Below the pieces are notes generated by a model, which was not told the origin of the DNA, did not search any database, and saw only the letters and a list, made by a program, of their open reading frames with translations. A DNA stretch of 64,000 nt from Dehalococcoidia bacterium. Its GTDB lineage: Bacteria > Chloroflexota > Dehalococcoidia > Tepidiformales > Tepidiformaceae. The number at the start of each line of letters is the position of its first letter. Position 1 is the first letter of the stretch. The translations under genes and the position numbers were made by a program. The stretch spans positions 186,001 through 250,000 of the forward strand of contig JADYYG010000062.1 of NCBI GenBank assembly GCA_020853755.1, written 5' to 3'. Positions 24,718-31,367 of the stretch are shown one piece after another.

Positions 24718-24750
24718 GGGCCGCGCCGAGGCGGATCTGCTTGACACCAA

Positions 24751-24759
24751 TGCTATTTT
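24751..24759 (+). promoter_or_regulatory. candidate extended -10 (TGCTATTTT)
   Basis: TGC followed by TATTTT upstream of the lipoprotein gene; a leader of about 60 bases would carry an AAAGGCAGG ribosome binding site. Confidence 0.4.
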
Positions 24760-24825
24760 GCTGTTGCCCGGATTGCCCACGAACGGGACTCCTCAACCTC
24801 CGGGCGCGCGAAAGGCAGGCTCACC

Positions 24826-25392
24826 GTGGTGTCGTCTCTTCGTCTGGCGGCTCTCCTCCTCACCCCCGCTCTGCTCGTTGCGGCAGCCTGCGGCAGCGGC
24901 GATGACGACGACGATGATTCCGGGGGCGATGACTCCAGCGGGGGCGGCAGCACCAGCAGCGCGGGAGGCCCAGGCGGCTCCAGTTCTGGTGACTCGAAGG
25001 GCAAAAACCTGGATATCCCGAAGATCAGGGATGGCAACTTCGCGGCCGCGAAGGCCACCATCGTGGTCTCTGGTGACCGCGACCTCAAACTCGACATGCA
25101 GGGCAACGGGCTGGCCACCGGTGGCTTCGCCTTGCTGACGTTCGTGTCGTCAGATGTCAGTGTCCAACTGGCTTTCCAGTCTGATTCGAAAGACGAGGCA
25201 GGAGGGGTGTCCCTGAGCGGCAAGGACCTGGCAACGGCGGCCGCGTGGGGCGCGGACTGCAGCGTCAAGGTAACCGACGACGACAAGGCGCTGAAAGGCG
25301 AGTTCGAATGTAAAGGGATTGATGGACTCCAGCCCGGCACGGTGAAGGGGCTGAAGGTGACACTCAAGGGCACGTTCTCGGCGCCGCGCTGA
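24826..25392 (+). CDS. putative lipoprotein with acidic linker
   Basis: A 188-aa exported protein. It has a short signal peptide with a hydrophobic core, a lipobox-like VAAAC with Cys22, then a run of Asp and a Gly/Ser-rich linker (about 26-60). The mature domain (65-188) is predicted to be beta-rich (LKLDMQGNGLATGGFALLTF, LKGEFECKGIDGL) and includes two Cys (AWGADCSVKV and GEFECKG) that could pair. I recognise no family. Start GTG 24826 (a GTG-GTG pair) has an AAAGGCAGG ribosome binding site. It converges on the LCP pair. Confidence 0.75.
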   Translation: MVSSLRLAALLLTPALLVAAACGSGDDDDDDSGGDDSSGGGSTSSAGGPGGSSSGDSKGKNLDIPKIRDGNFAAAKATIVVSGDRDLKLDMQGNGLATGGFALLTFVSSDVSVQLAFQSDSKDEAGGVSLSGKDLATAAAWGADCSVKVTDDDKALKGEFECKGIDGLQPGTVKGLKVTLKGTFSAPR

Positions 25393-25403
25393 GAGCGCCT
25401 GCC

Positions 25404-26840
25404 TTAGCCCCCCGGGACCTTGAAGTCCTTGCCGATGACGATGACCACGTCCGGGAGGCTTGAGTCGGGCTTCGGGACGGCGATGATCTCGTTCGAGGAG
25501 ATGCCCATCCAGCGGGCGATGTCCTCGGCGAGCGCGCGCTTCTCTTCGCCGTAAAGGGTGATGGTCGTGTGCGGCTGGGCGTCCTGGTCCGGGCCGTAAT
25601 AGACCGTGGGGAGGCCCTTGCTATAGGCGAGGTAGCGCCCCAGCGCGGCGGCGCGCACCGAGCCGTCTTCGCCGTAGCCGTTCTGGATTTCGACCGCGGA
25701 GGCGCTGTACTGGGCCTTGGTGAACACCTGGCTGAGCCAGTACTGCACGTTCTCGGCGTTCCACTGGAGGACGGCTGCGCCGCCGGGCGTGGTATAGCCC
25801 ATCACCGTCGGCACTTCATTCACCGGGTCGCCCAGGGAGTAGGTGTTCATCCGGCCGTTCGTGTCTTTGAGCAGGGCAGCGTAGCCGGGGAACTTCGAAC
25901 GCGGGATGTCGGTCTTCACGGTGCTCGAATAGGCGTCCCAGAGTTCGAACGGGTTGTTCAGCAGGGCCATCGTGAAAACCTTCTGGAGCGCGGTCTTGAG
26001 GACGAGCTGCTGGCGCTTCACACGCTTCAGGTCGCTGTCGTATTCGCGGTGCCGCCCGAAGGCAACGGCGTGGTAGCCGTCGAGCTTGTTGATCCCAGAA
26101 GGGAAGCTCACCCAGACGCCGTTGATGTCGTCGTCGCTGTAGAACCACTCGGGCACGGAGAGGTCGTACGGGATATCGACGTCGATGCCGCCGAGGGCGT
26201 CGATGAGCTTCTCGACGCCCTTAAAGTCGAGGATCACGTAGTAGTCGATATCGATCCCGAAGTTCTCCTTCATATCGAGCTTCAGCTGGTCGGTGCCGGC
26301 GCTGATGCTCTGGCCGGCCCGGACGCCGGTGCCGAAGGAGGTGTTGATGCGGTCCTCGTAGGTCCCGCCCTTCGTGTGGATGTCGATGAGCATGTCGCGC
26401 GGGAAGCTGAGGACGCTCGTGCTTTTCCCGACCGGGTCGATCGTCGCGACCATGATCGTGTCGGTCAGGTAGCCGCTGTTGGCGTTGTCTTCGAACTGGA
26501 AGTACGGCCGCTTGTCGACGCCGAGGATGAGGAGGTTGATGCGCTTGTTGAAGACGCTTGAGTCGCTCGGGGGTTTGATGGCGACGAACGGGGTATCGAG
26601 GTTCGCCAGCGGGCGGATGATGCCGAGGTTGGTCAGGTCCTTGCCCGGGAACAGCGCCGGGGTCACCCGCGCCAGCAGCGCCAGGCTCGAATAGACCGAG
26701 GCCAGCCCGAAGGTGACGAGTGCGAAGACGAAGAGCAGCCGCTGGGCGCCGCTCAGGTTCTTACGTGGCGCCGGGCGGGGTCGTTGGCCTGGGCGGGACG
26801 CGGATCGCGCAATGGTCGAGTCTTCGATCCGGGTCACCAC
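25404..26840 (-). CDS. LytR-CpsA-Psr (LCP) family protein
   Basis: About 478 aa: a short cytoplasmic basic tail, one transmembrane helix (about 33-58), an extracytoplasmic LCP domain (about 100-290) and a LytR C-terminal domain (about 375-478). LCP enzymes transfer polyprenyl-linked glycopolymers to the cell wall. Key segments are LLILGVDKRPYF, LTDTIMVATIDP, SVLSFPRDMLIDI and YEDRINTSFGTG, whose Asp and Arg residues bind the pyrophosphate substrate. GTG at 26838-26840 lies 7 bases after a TAGGTT -10; the TTG three codons upstream would lie inside the promoter and is rejected. Paralogue of the next gene. Confidence 0.9.
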   Translation of the reverse strand: MVTRIEDSTIARSASRPGQRPRPAPRKNLSGAQRLLFVFALVTFGLASVYSSLALLARVTPALFPGKDLTNLGIIRPLANLDTPFVAIKPPSDSSVFNKRINLLILGVDKRPYFQFEDNANSGYLTDTIMVATIDPVGKSTSVLSFPRDMLIDIHTKGGTYEDRINTSFGTGVRAGQSISAGTDQLKLDMKENFGIDIDYYVILDFKGVEKLIDALGGIDVDIPYDLSVPEWFYSDDDINGVWVSFPSGINKLDGYHAVAFGRHREYDSDLKRVKRQQLVLKTALQKVFTMALLNNPFELWDAYSSTVKTDIPRSKFPGYAALLKDTNGRMNTYSLGDPVNEVPTVMGYTTPGGAAVLQWNAENVQYWLSQVFTKAQYSASAVEIQNGYGEDGSVRAAALGRYLAYSKGLPTVYYGPDQDAQPHTTITLYGEEKRALAEDIARWMGISSNEIIAVPKPDSSLPDVVIVIGKDFKVPGG

Positions 26841-26847
26841 AGGTGTC

Positions 26848-26877
26848 AACCTACCGGCGCGCCGCGCTCAGGGTCAA
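26848..26877 (-). promoter_or_regulatory. promoter TTGACC-18-TAGGTT, leaderless, LCP gene 1
   Basis: TTGACC (26872-26877), exactly 18 bp, TAGGTT (26848-26853), then 7 bases to GTG. Same -35, spacer length and arrangement as the paralogous LCP gene. Confidence 0.7.
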
Positions 26878-26908
26878 TGGCGCGGGCCACACAGGGGAAA
26901 GGTCCCGG

Positions 26909-28306
26909 TTAATTGGCCCCGGGAACGCGGAAATCCTGCCCGACAACCACCATCACGTCAGGGGTCTGGGTGTCGTCATCGGGGACGAACTGGTTGACCA
27001 CCCGGTCGCGCGGGAGACCGAGCCAGCCGGCGATGTCCTCGGCCGCCTGGCGATGACTTGCACGGCTCACGACCACGGTGGTCTTCGGCTGCACGGGCAG
27101 GTCGCTGCCGTAGAAGACCGTCGGGAGGCCTTTCGAATACTTCAGGAAGCGGCCAAGCGCGGCCGTCCGCGAAGCGCCGAGGGCTGGGTCGCCGTAAGCG
27201 TTTTCGATTTCGACGGCGACGTCCGGGTAGCGGGTCACCGGGAAGGCCCGCGAGAGCCAGTACTGCACGTTCTCGACGTTCCACTGGAGCACAGCCGCGC
27301 CGGCCGCCGTGGTGTACGGGATCATCGTCGGGACGCCATCAACCGGGTCGCCGAGGGAGTACGACTGCATGCTCCCGTTCGTCTTGCGAAGCAAGTCGGC
27401 CAGCGGAGCAAGCTGGGTCGTCGGGATGTCAGTCTTCACGAGGCCGTTGTAGGCGTTCCAGAGTTCGAGCGGGTTGCGCGCGATGATGCCCGCCGAGAAC
27501 GACTTTTCGAGCGCCGCCTTCACCACCAGCTGCTGGCGCTTCACGCGGACAAGGTCGCTGTCCTGTTCGCGGTGGCGGCCGAAGGCGACCGCCATGTAGC
27601 CGTCGAGCTGGTTGATGCCCGGCGGGAAGGCCACGTAGCGGGCGTTCTTGTTGTCGTCCGAATAGAGCCAGGTGTCGACGGAAAGCTCCTGCGGAATATC
27701 GACGGTGATGCCGCCGAGAGCGTCGACGAGCCCTTCGACGCCCTTGAAGTCGAGCACGACGGCGTAGTCGATGCTAATGTTGAAGTCCTCTTTGAGGTCG
27801 CGTTCGACCTGGGCGACACCGGCCTGCCAGCTGTTGCCGCCCGCTCGCAGCCCGGTTTCGTAGGAGGTGTTGATGCGGTCCTCGTACGGGCGGCTGTCCT
27901 TCGGATTGATATCGATAAGCATGTCCCGGGGGAAGCTCAGGAGCGTCGTCTTCTTCGTGACGGGGTCAGTAGAAGAGACCATGACGACGTCGGTGTTGTT
28001 CCCGCCGCTGATGTCGACACCGAGGATGAGGATGTGGATGGGGTTCGTGAAGCTGCCCGCGGCCGAGGCATTCGGGACGGTGACGACCTTATCGAGGGCG
28101 GCAACGACGGCGACGTTCTTCAGCGAACGGCCGGGGAAGAGCGCCGGTGTAACCCTCGAAAGGAGCGCGATGCCGGTATAGGAGCTGGCGAGGAAGAAGG
28201 TGAGCAGGGCAAACACAAAAAGGGCGCGCTGACCGCCGGTTGCCAACGGCGAGCCCCGCACCACCCGGTATCCACCACGCCGTCCGGCGTATCCGCCGCT
28301 CGTCAT
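26909..28306 (-). CDS. LytR-CpsA-Psr (LCP) family protein
   Basis: A 465-aa paralogue of the neighbouring LCP protein. It has a basic Arg/Gly-rich N-terminus, one helix (about 27-50), the LCP domain (HILILGVDISGGNNTDVVMV, LLSFPRDMLIDINPKD, YEDRINTSYETG) and a LytR C-terminal domain (about 360-465). Probably anchors a glycopolymer to peptidoglycan or a cell-wall matrix. ATG 28306 lies 8 bases after a TACCGT -10, and 68 bp separate its stop from the start of the second LCP gene. Each gene has its own promoter, which argues for separate but similarly regulated expression. Confidence 0.9.
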   Translation of the reverse strand: MTSGGYAGRRGGYRVVRGSPLATGGQRALFVFALLTFFLASSYTGIALLSRVTPALFPGRSLKNVAVVAALDKVVTVPNASAAGSFTNPIHILILGVDISGGNNTDVVMVSSTDPVTKKTTLLSFPRDMLIDINPKDSRPYEDRINTSYETGLRAGGNSWQAGVAQVERDLKEDFNISIDYAVVLDFKGVEGLVDALGGITVDIPQELSVDTWLYSDDNKNARYVAFPPGINQLDGYMAVAFGRHREQDSDLVRVKRQQLVVKAALEKSFSAGIIARNPLELWNAYNGLVKTDIPTTQLAPLADLLRKTNGSMQSYSLGDPVDGVPTMIPYTTAAGAAVLQWNVENVQYWLSRAFPVTRYPDVAVEIENAYGDPALGASRTAALGRFLKYSKGLPTVFYGSDLPVQPKTTVVVSRASHRQAAEDIAGWLGLPRDRVVNQFVPDDDTQTPDVMVVVGQDFRVPGAN

Positions 28307-28314
28307 AGGATTTC

Positions 28315-28344
28315 ACGGTAGGGGACGGTTTGGGCGAGGGTCAA
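28315..28344 (-). promoter_or_regulatory. promoter TTGACC-18-TACCGT, leaderless, LCP gene 2
   Basis: TTGACC (28339-28344), 18-bp spacer, TACCGT (28315-28320), 8 bases to ATG. Confidence 0.7.
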
Positions 28345-28374
28345 TTCGCCGGTAAGCGCGCGTTGACGGCCGCG

Positions 28375-28716
28375 TCAGCCCATGCCGAGTTCGTGCAGGC
28401 GGTCGTCGTCGATACCGAAGTAGTGGCCGATCTCGTGGAGCACCGTCTTGCGGACCTGTTCGCGCACCTCGTCGTCGTTCTCGCAGATCGCCTCGATGTG
28501 CTCCTGGTAGATGCTGATCTTGTCGGGCGCGACGAGGTTGTAGTACTCGCCACGCTTCGTGATGGGGATGCCGTGATAGAGGCCGAGGAGCAGCCTGCCC
28601 GGGCCGATACCGGCGAGCTTACGGTCACGCGCGGTGGGCCGCCGTTCGATGACGATTTCGACGTTGTGAACGTTGCGAACCAGTTCGGGAGGGAGTAGTG
28701 CGACGGCTTCGCGCAC
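28375..28716 (-). CDS. metallopeptidase family protein (zincin-like, HExxH)
   Basis: A 113-aa protein of the small zincin family (Pfam Zincin_1). The metal site is HEIGH at 94-98, followed by FGIDDDRLHELG. The annotated GTG start falls inside the usual N-terminal helix. Eleven more codons (ALERSEFRRL before the GTG) match the family and remain open back to the upstream gene's TAG, but contain only a CTG as a possible start (28741-28743). So initiation may be at CTG or be coupled to termination of the upstream gene. Function of the family is unknown; proteolysis is assumed from the motif. Confidence 0.8.
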   Translation of the reverse strand: MREAVALLPPELVRNVHNVEIVIERRPTARDRKLAGIGPGRLLLGLYHGIPITKRGEYYNLVAPDKISIYQEHIEAICENDDEVREQVRKTVLHEIGHYFGIDDDRLHELGMG

Positions 28717-28749
28717 GAGCCTGCGGAACTCGGAGCGTTCCAGGGCGTG

Positions 28750-29199
28750 CTACCGGGGCGCCGGCGAGCGGCTCCAGAGGGTCTTGAAGCCCTCGGCCCC
28801 GCGGACTGCCGCCTTCTGGTGCTCGTATTCGAGTTCCACCAGTTCGGCCAGCGCCTGCTCGGCTTCGCGCACGCTCTCCGGGTGGCCCGAATCGACGAGG
28901 CGCTGGTTCACTTCGCGCCACGCCTCGGTCTCGCCGAGGGAGCGCGTGAACCGCGGCCAGTAGACCATCACGATCTTCTCCGGGTCGCGGAAGCGGGGGC
29001 GGATCTTGCGCAGGCTGGCGTACCGCTCCTGCACGCTCTTTACCGGGTTCACCAGGCGGACGGCCGGCCCATCGATGTCGCTGCAGCGGAAGTCGAGGAG
29101 CAGCCGCTGGCCGATGGTAATGAAGCGCAGAACCACCACTTCGTGGCTGCGGATCGTCGCAGCGATCTCTTCGAGGTCTACGTTGTAGTCGTTATCCAC
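28750..29199 (-). CDS. hypothetical protein
   Basis: A 149-aa cytoplasmic protein not recognised by family. It has a mixed N-terminal half (EIAATIRSHEVVVLRFITIG, RLLLDFRCSDIDGP), a central basic stretch (VKSVQERYASLRKIRPRFRD) and a C-terminal helix rich in Glu and Ala (REAEQALAELVELEYEHQ). GTG 29199 lies 8 bases after TACACT, indicating a leaderless start. It is immediately upstream of, and in the same frame as, the zincin gene, separated by one TAG, so the two are likely co-expressed. Confidence 0.75.
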   Translation of the reverse strand: MDNDYNVDLEEIAATIRSHEVVVLRFITIGQRLLLDFRCSDIDGPAVRLVNPVKSVQERYASLRKIRPRFRDPEKIVMVYWPRFTRSLGETEAWREVNQRLVDSGHPESVREAEQALAELVELEYEHQKAAVRGAEGFKTLWSRSPAPR

Positions 29200-29207
29200 C
29201 AGCCCTG

Positions 29208-29213
29208 AGTGTA
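29208..29213 (-). promoter_or_regulatory. -10 element TACACT, leaderless start
   Basis: TACACT on the minus strand, 8 bases before GTG 29199. Confidence 0.5.
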
Positions 29214-29314
29214 GGGGTTAAGGCGCGGCCCGGCCACCTTTCCTTTTTCACCGGGACAGTGGTTGCCCCCGAATTGCAACCAAGGGCAGGCCTGCGACGG
29301 TCGATTCTTCATTC

Positions 29315-29731
29315 GTGGCCATCTTCTCCCGGTTCACCACACATCGCAGGGTCGAACGGCTGATCCGTGACGGCGTCGGCGTGCGCGAGGCCAGCTGGCA
29401 GATCAGTGGGCACGATGACGCCGTGACCGAGGAGCTCGTGGACGAGGTCATCACATGGGTGCGCACTTCGATGGGCGAGATGCGCCGCCCCTACGGCATC
29501 GACCACATCGCGCTCGCCCTTGCCGCCCGGGACGAAGAGGGGAAGGTGCTGTGCAGCAACAGCCTCGGCGTCCTCCGGCCGGCCAGTTTCTATGCGAACG
29601 AAGGCCCGGAGCAGGTACGCGCGTTCCTCGGCGACGCGGAGCGGGTGATGCAGGGACGCCCCGGCGAGATGGTGGGCGCGCTGCTCAGCCTTGGCGATAT
29701 CGCCTTCGAACTGAAGGGCCGGGCAGCCTGA
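29315..29731 (+). CDS. hypothetical protein
   Basis: A 138-aa soluble protein of unknown function, probably mostly helical. It begins MAIFSRFTTHRRVERLIRDG, has a Trp-containing middle helix (VDEVITWVRTSMGEMRR) and ends FELKGRAA. GTG 29315 is the only reasonable start; GATTCT 6 bases upstream is a weak -10-like match. No operon partner: the next gene has its own promoter 50 bp downstream. Confidence 0.65.
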   Translation: MAIFSRFTTHRRVERLIRDGVGVREASWQISGHDDAVTEELVDEVITWVRTSMGEMRRPYGIDHIALALAARDEEGKVLCSNSLGVLRPASFYANEGPEQVRAFLGDAERVMQGRPGEMVGALLSLGDIAFELKGRAA

Positions 29732-29780
29732 GCCGGGTCCCGGTTCGCGTGGTTGCGATGCCCGTTTCCGCCTGAGTCTG

Positions 29781-29786
29781 TACACT
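29781..29786 (+). promoter_or_regulatory. -10 element TACACT, leaderless start
   Basis: TACACT 7 bases before ATG 29794; no Shine-Dalgarno. Confidence 0.5.
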
Positions 29787-29793
29787 CCACGCC

Positions 29794-30120
29794 ATGACCA
29801 GCGTCTCCAACCCCGAACAGGCCCGTGCCCGCATCCAGGCGCAAATCGACCGCATGGGGCGGCTGCGCGGAAGCGGCCCTGACCCGTTCGATTACAACCA
29901 GTGGGATGACCGCACGGTTGAAGTGCTTCGCGCCATCTATGGCGAAGACTCGGACGAGGTGCAGCAGTACCACGAGGCTGCCGGCAAGCGGGGCCGCCTC
30001 CCCGGAGTCCGTGGCCAGGCCGAGAACATGACGCTCAACATCCACGGCCCGTGGGGCATCCGCGCCCGCCTCGACCGCGCGGAAGTGGTGCTCAAGCAAC
30101 TCTGCGGGGCGCTCGGCTAG
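29794..30120 (+). CDS. hypothetical protein
   Basis: A 108-aa soluble protein of unknown function. An N-terminal helix (EQARARIQAQIDRMGRLRG) is followed by an aromatic-acidic patch (DPFDYNQWDDRTVEVL) and a C-terminal helix (RARLDRAEVVLKQL). Its TAG stop shares the palindrome CTAG with the stop of the convergent GNAT gene, so the two reading frames overlap by 4 bp tail to tail. No domain recognised. Confidence 0.65.
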   Translation: MTSVSNPEQARARIQAQIDRMGRLRGSGPDPFDYNQWDDRTVEVLRAIYGEDSDEVQQYHEAAGKRGRLPGVRGQAENMTLNIHGPWGIRARLDRAEVVLKQLCGALG

Positions 30121-30710
30121 GTTCGCAAACCCTCAGGTGACAGTTCGATCCCGGGAAACCGCTGGCGGAGGTGTTCCCCGAGCCGTTCCAGCCGTGCGTT
30201 GAACGCCGGGCTTTGCAGGTCCTCGGTGGTCATGATGATCGCGTCCTCGCGGTTGTCCGAGTAGTACCGCTTCCGTTCACCGACTTCGTAAAACCCATAC
30301 CCACGGTAGAGCGCGCGCGCCGCGTCGTTCGAAGCGCGCACCTCGAGCGTGGCTGAGGCCATCTCGTGGTGACGCGCGACTTCGATCAGGGCATGGACAA
30401 GCGCCCGGCCGTAGCCGCGCCGCCGGTCCTCCGGGAGGACGGCCACGGTCACAACGTGCGCCTCATCGACCATCAGCCAGAGTCCGGCGAAACCGGCAAC
30501 ATCCGAGCTTCCCGGCGGGCGGAGGACGACGTAGCGGGCCATCGCGTTCTGGGTCAGTTCCCGTTCGAAAGCGGTAGCCGGCCATCCGGGGGTGTAGGCC
30601 GCGCGTTCGACGGCCATCACCTCGGGCATATCTTCCCGGCGCATCATCGCCAGCTGCGGCGCGTGCGGGTCCATGTGGTCTATCTTCGACGGCGCAGCGT
30701 TGACACGCAT
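30117..30710 (-). CDS. GNAT family N-acetyltransferase, RimI-like
   Basis: A 197-aa acetyltransferase. The acetyl-CoA binding motif A region reads VAVLPEDRRRGYGRALVHAL, followed by LEVRASNDAARALYRGYGFY, the pattern of RimI-type protein N-terminal acetylases (RimI modifies ribosomal protein S18). The family-like N-terminus begins near LAMMRREDMPEVMAVERAAY, so ATG at 30674 is a plausible alternative to 30710. Substrate assignment is tentative, as GNATs of this shape act on many amines. Confidence 0.82.
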   Translation of the reverse strand: MRVNAAPSKIDHMDPHAPQLAMMRREDMPEVMAVERAAYTPGWPATAFERELTQNAMARYVVLRPPGSSDVAGFAGLWLMVDEAHVVTVAVLPEDRRRGYGRALVHALIEVARHHEMASATLEVRASNDAARALYRGYGFYEVGERKRYYSDNREDAIIMTTEDLQSPAFNARLERLGEHLRQRFPGIELSPEGLRT

Positions 30711-30755
30711 ACCCCCGGGCTACGCAGCTCGCCCGGATCTGCCGACAACCAGACT

Positions 30756-31343
30756 ATGAGCGCCATTCCCCAACCCGGCACGCCCCTCGTGGTCATCCAG
30801 CGAAACAATCCACCCCGGCAGTGGCAGGGTGAGTTGATCGCCTTTAAGGACAGTACGTTCGCGGTCCGCATTCCGGACGGCCCGGAGGCCTGGGATGCGA
30901 CCGTCCCCTACGCGGTGATCTGGGGAGTCCCCGGCTCCCGCACGCTCTGCAACGTGACACTCGTGGCAAGCAAGGACTCCGCGGTCGCACTCCGGCTCGC
31001 ATCGCAGCCGAAAGCCATCGACCTGCGCCGCGATCCGCGCTTCAACCTGGACCTCAGCGTCGAAGTGCGCTCCGTCCTCGGCAACTCCCGCCAGCCTGGC
31101 CGGATCATCGACGTTTCCTCCGGGGGCGCAGCCGTTTCCGTCGATGCGAAGCCGGGCGGCAGCCAGATCGAGGTTGGCGTGTTCGCGAACGGCTATGCCG
31201 CCCGCCTGCTTTGCGACGTGGTCAACACGAGCACCGCCGAGGATCAGACGATCCTGCATCTCCAGTTCCGGGACCTGACGCCGCCGCAACAGGCCTTCGT
31301 GCGGACCCTCGTGGGGAACCTCGTGGAGTCGCAGGCCAGCTAA
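30756..31343 (+). CDS. PilZ domain protein (probable c-di-GMP receptor)
   Basis: A 195-aa protein with an N-terminal beta-rich segment (1-85) and a C-terminal PilZ domain. The two c-di-GMP binding motifs are intact: RRDPR at 91-95 (RxxxR) and DVSSGG at 119-124 (D/NxSxxG). A YcgR-like two-domain layout is suggested, and YcgR-type proteins slow flagellar rotation by binding the motor. A flagellar cluster and GGDEF genes lie in the same window, which fits. ATG 30756 is chosen because the upstream open frame overlaps the divergent GNAT gene and lacks family sequence. Confidence 0.85.
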   Translation: MSAIPQPGTPLVVIQRNNPPRQWQGELIAFKDSTFAVRIPDGPEAWDATVPYAVIWGVPGSRTLCNVTLVASKDSAVALRLASQPKAIDLRRDPRFNLDLSVEVRSVLGNSRQPGRIIDVSSGGAAVSVDAKPGGSQIEVGVFANGYAARLLCDVVNTSTAEDQTILHLQFRDLTPPQQAFVRTLVGNLVESQAS

Positions 31344-31355
31344 CGGGCGCTCCGG

Positions 31356-31361
31356 TAGGAT
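31356..31361 (+). promoter_or_regulatory. -10 element TAGGAT, leaderless start
   Basis: TAGGAT 6 bases before GTG 31368, in a 24-bp gap after the PilZ gene. Confidence 0.45.
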
Positions 31362-31367
31362 CCGGGT

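Noticed and set aside
24741-24746. Perfect TTGACA as -35 for the lipoprotein gene
   Set aside because: Only 7 bp separate it from the TATTTT box, too short for a promoter; the extended -10 is preferred.
30700-30705. TTGACA as -35 of the PilZ gene
   Set aside because: No -10-like hexamer is found 16-19 bp downstream.
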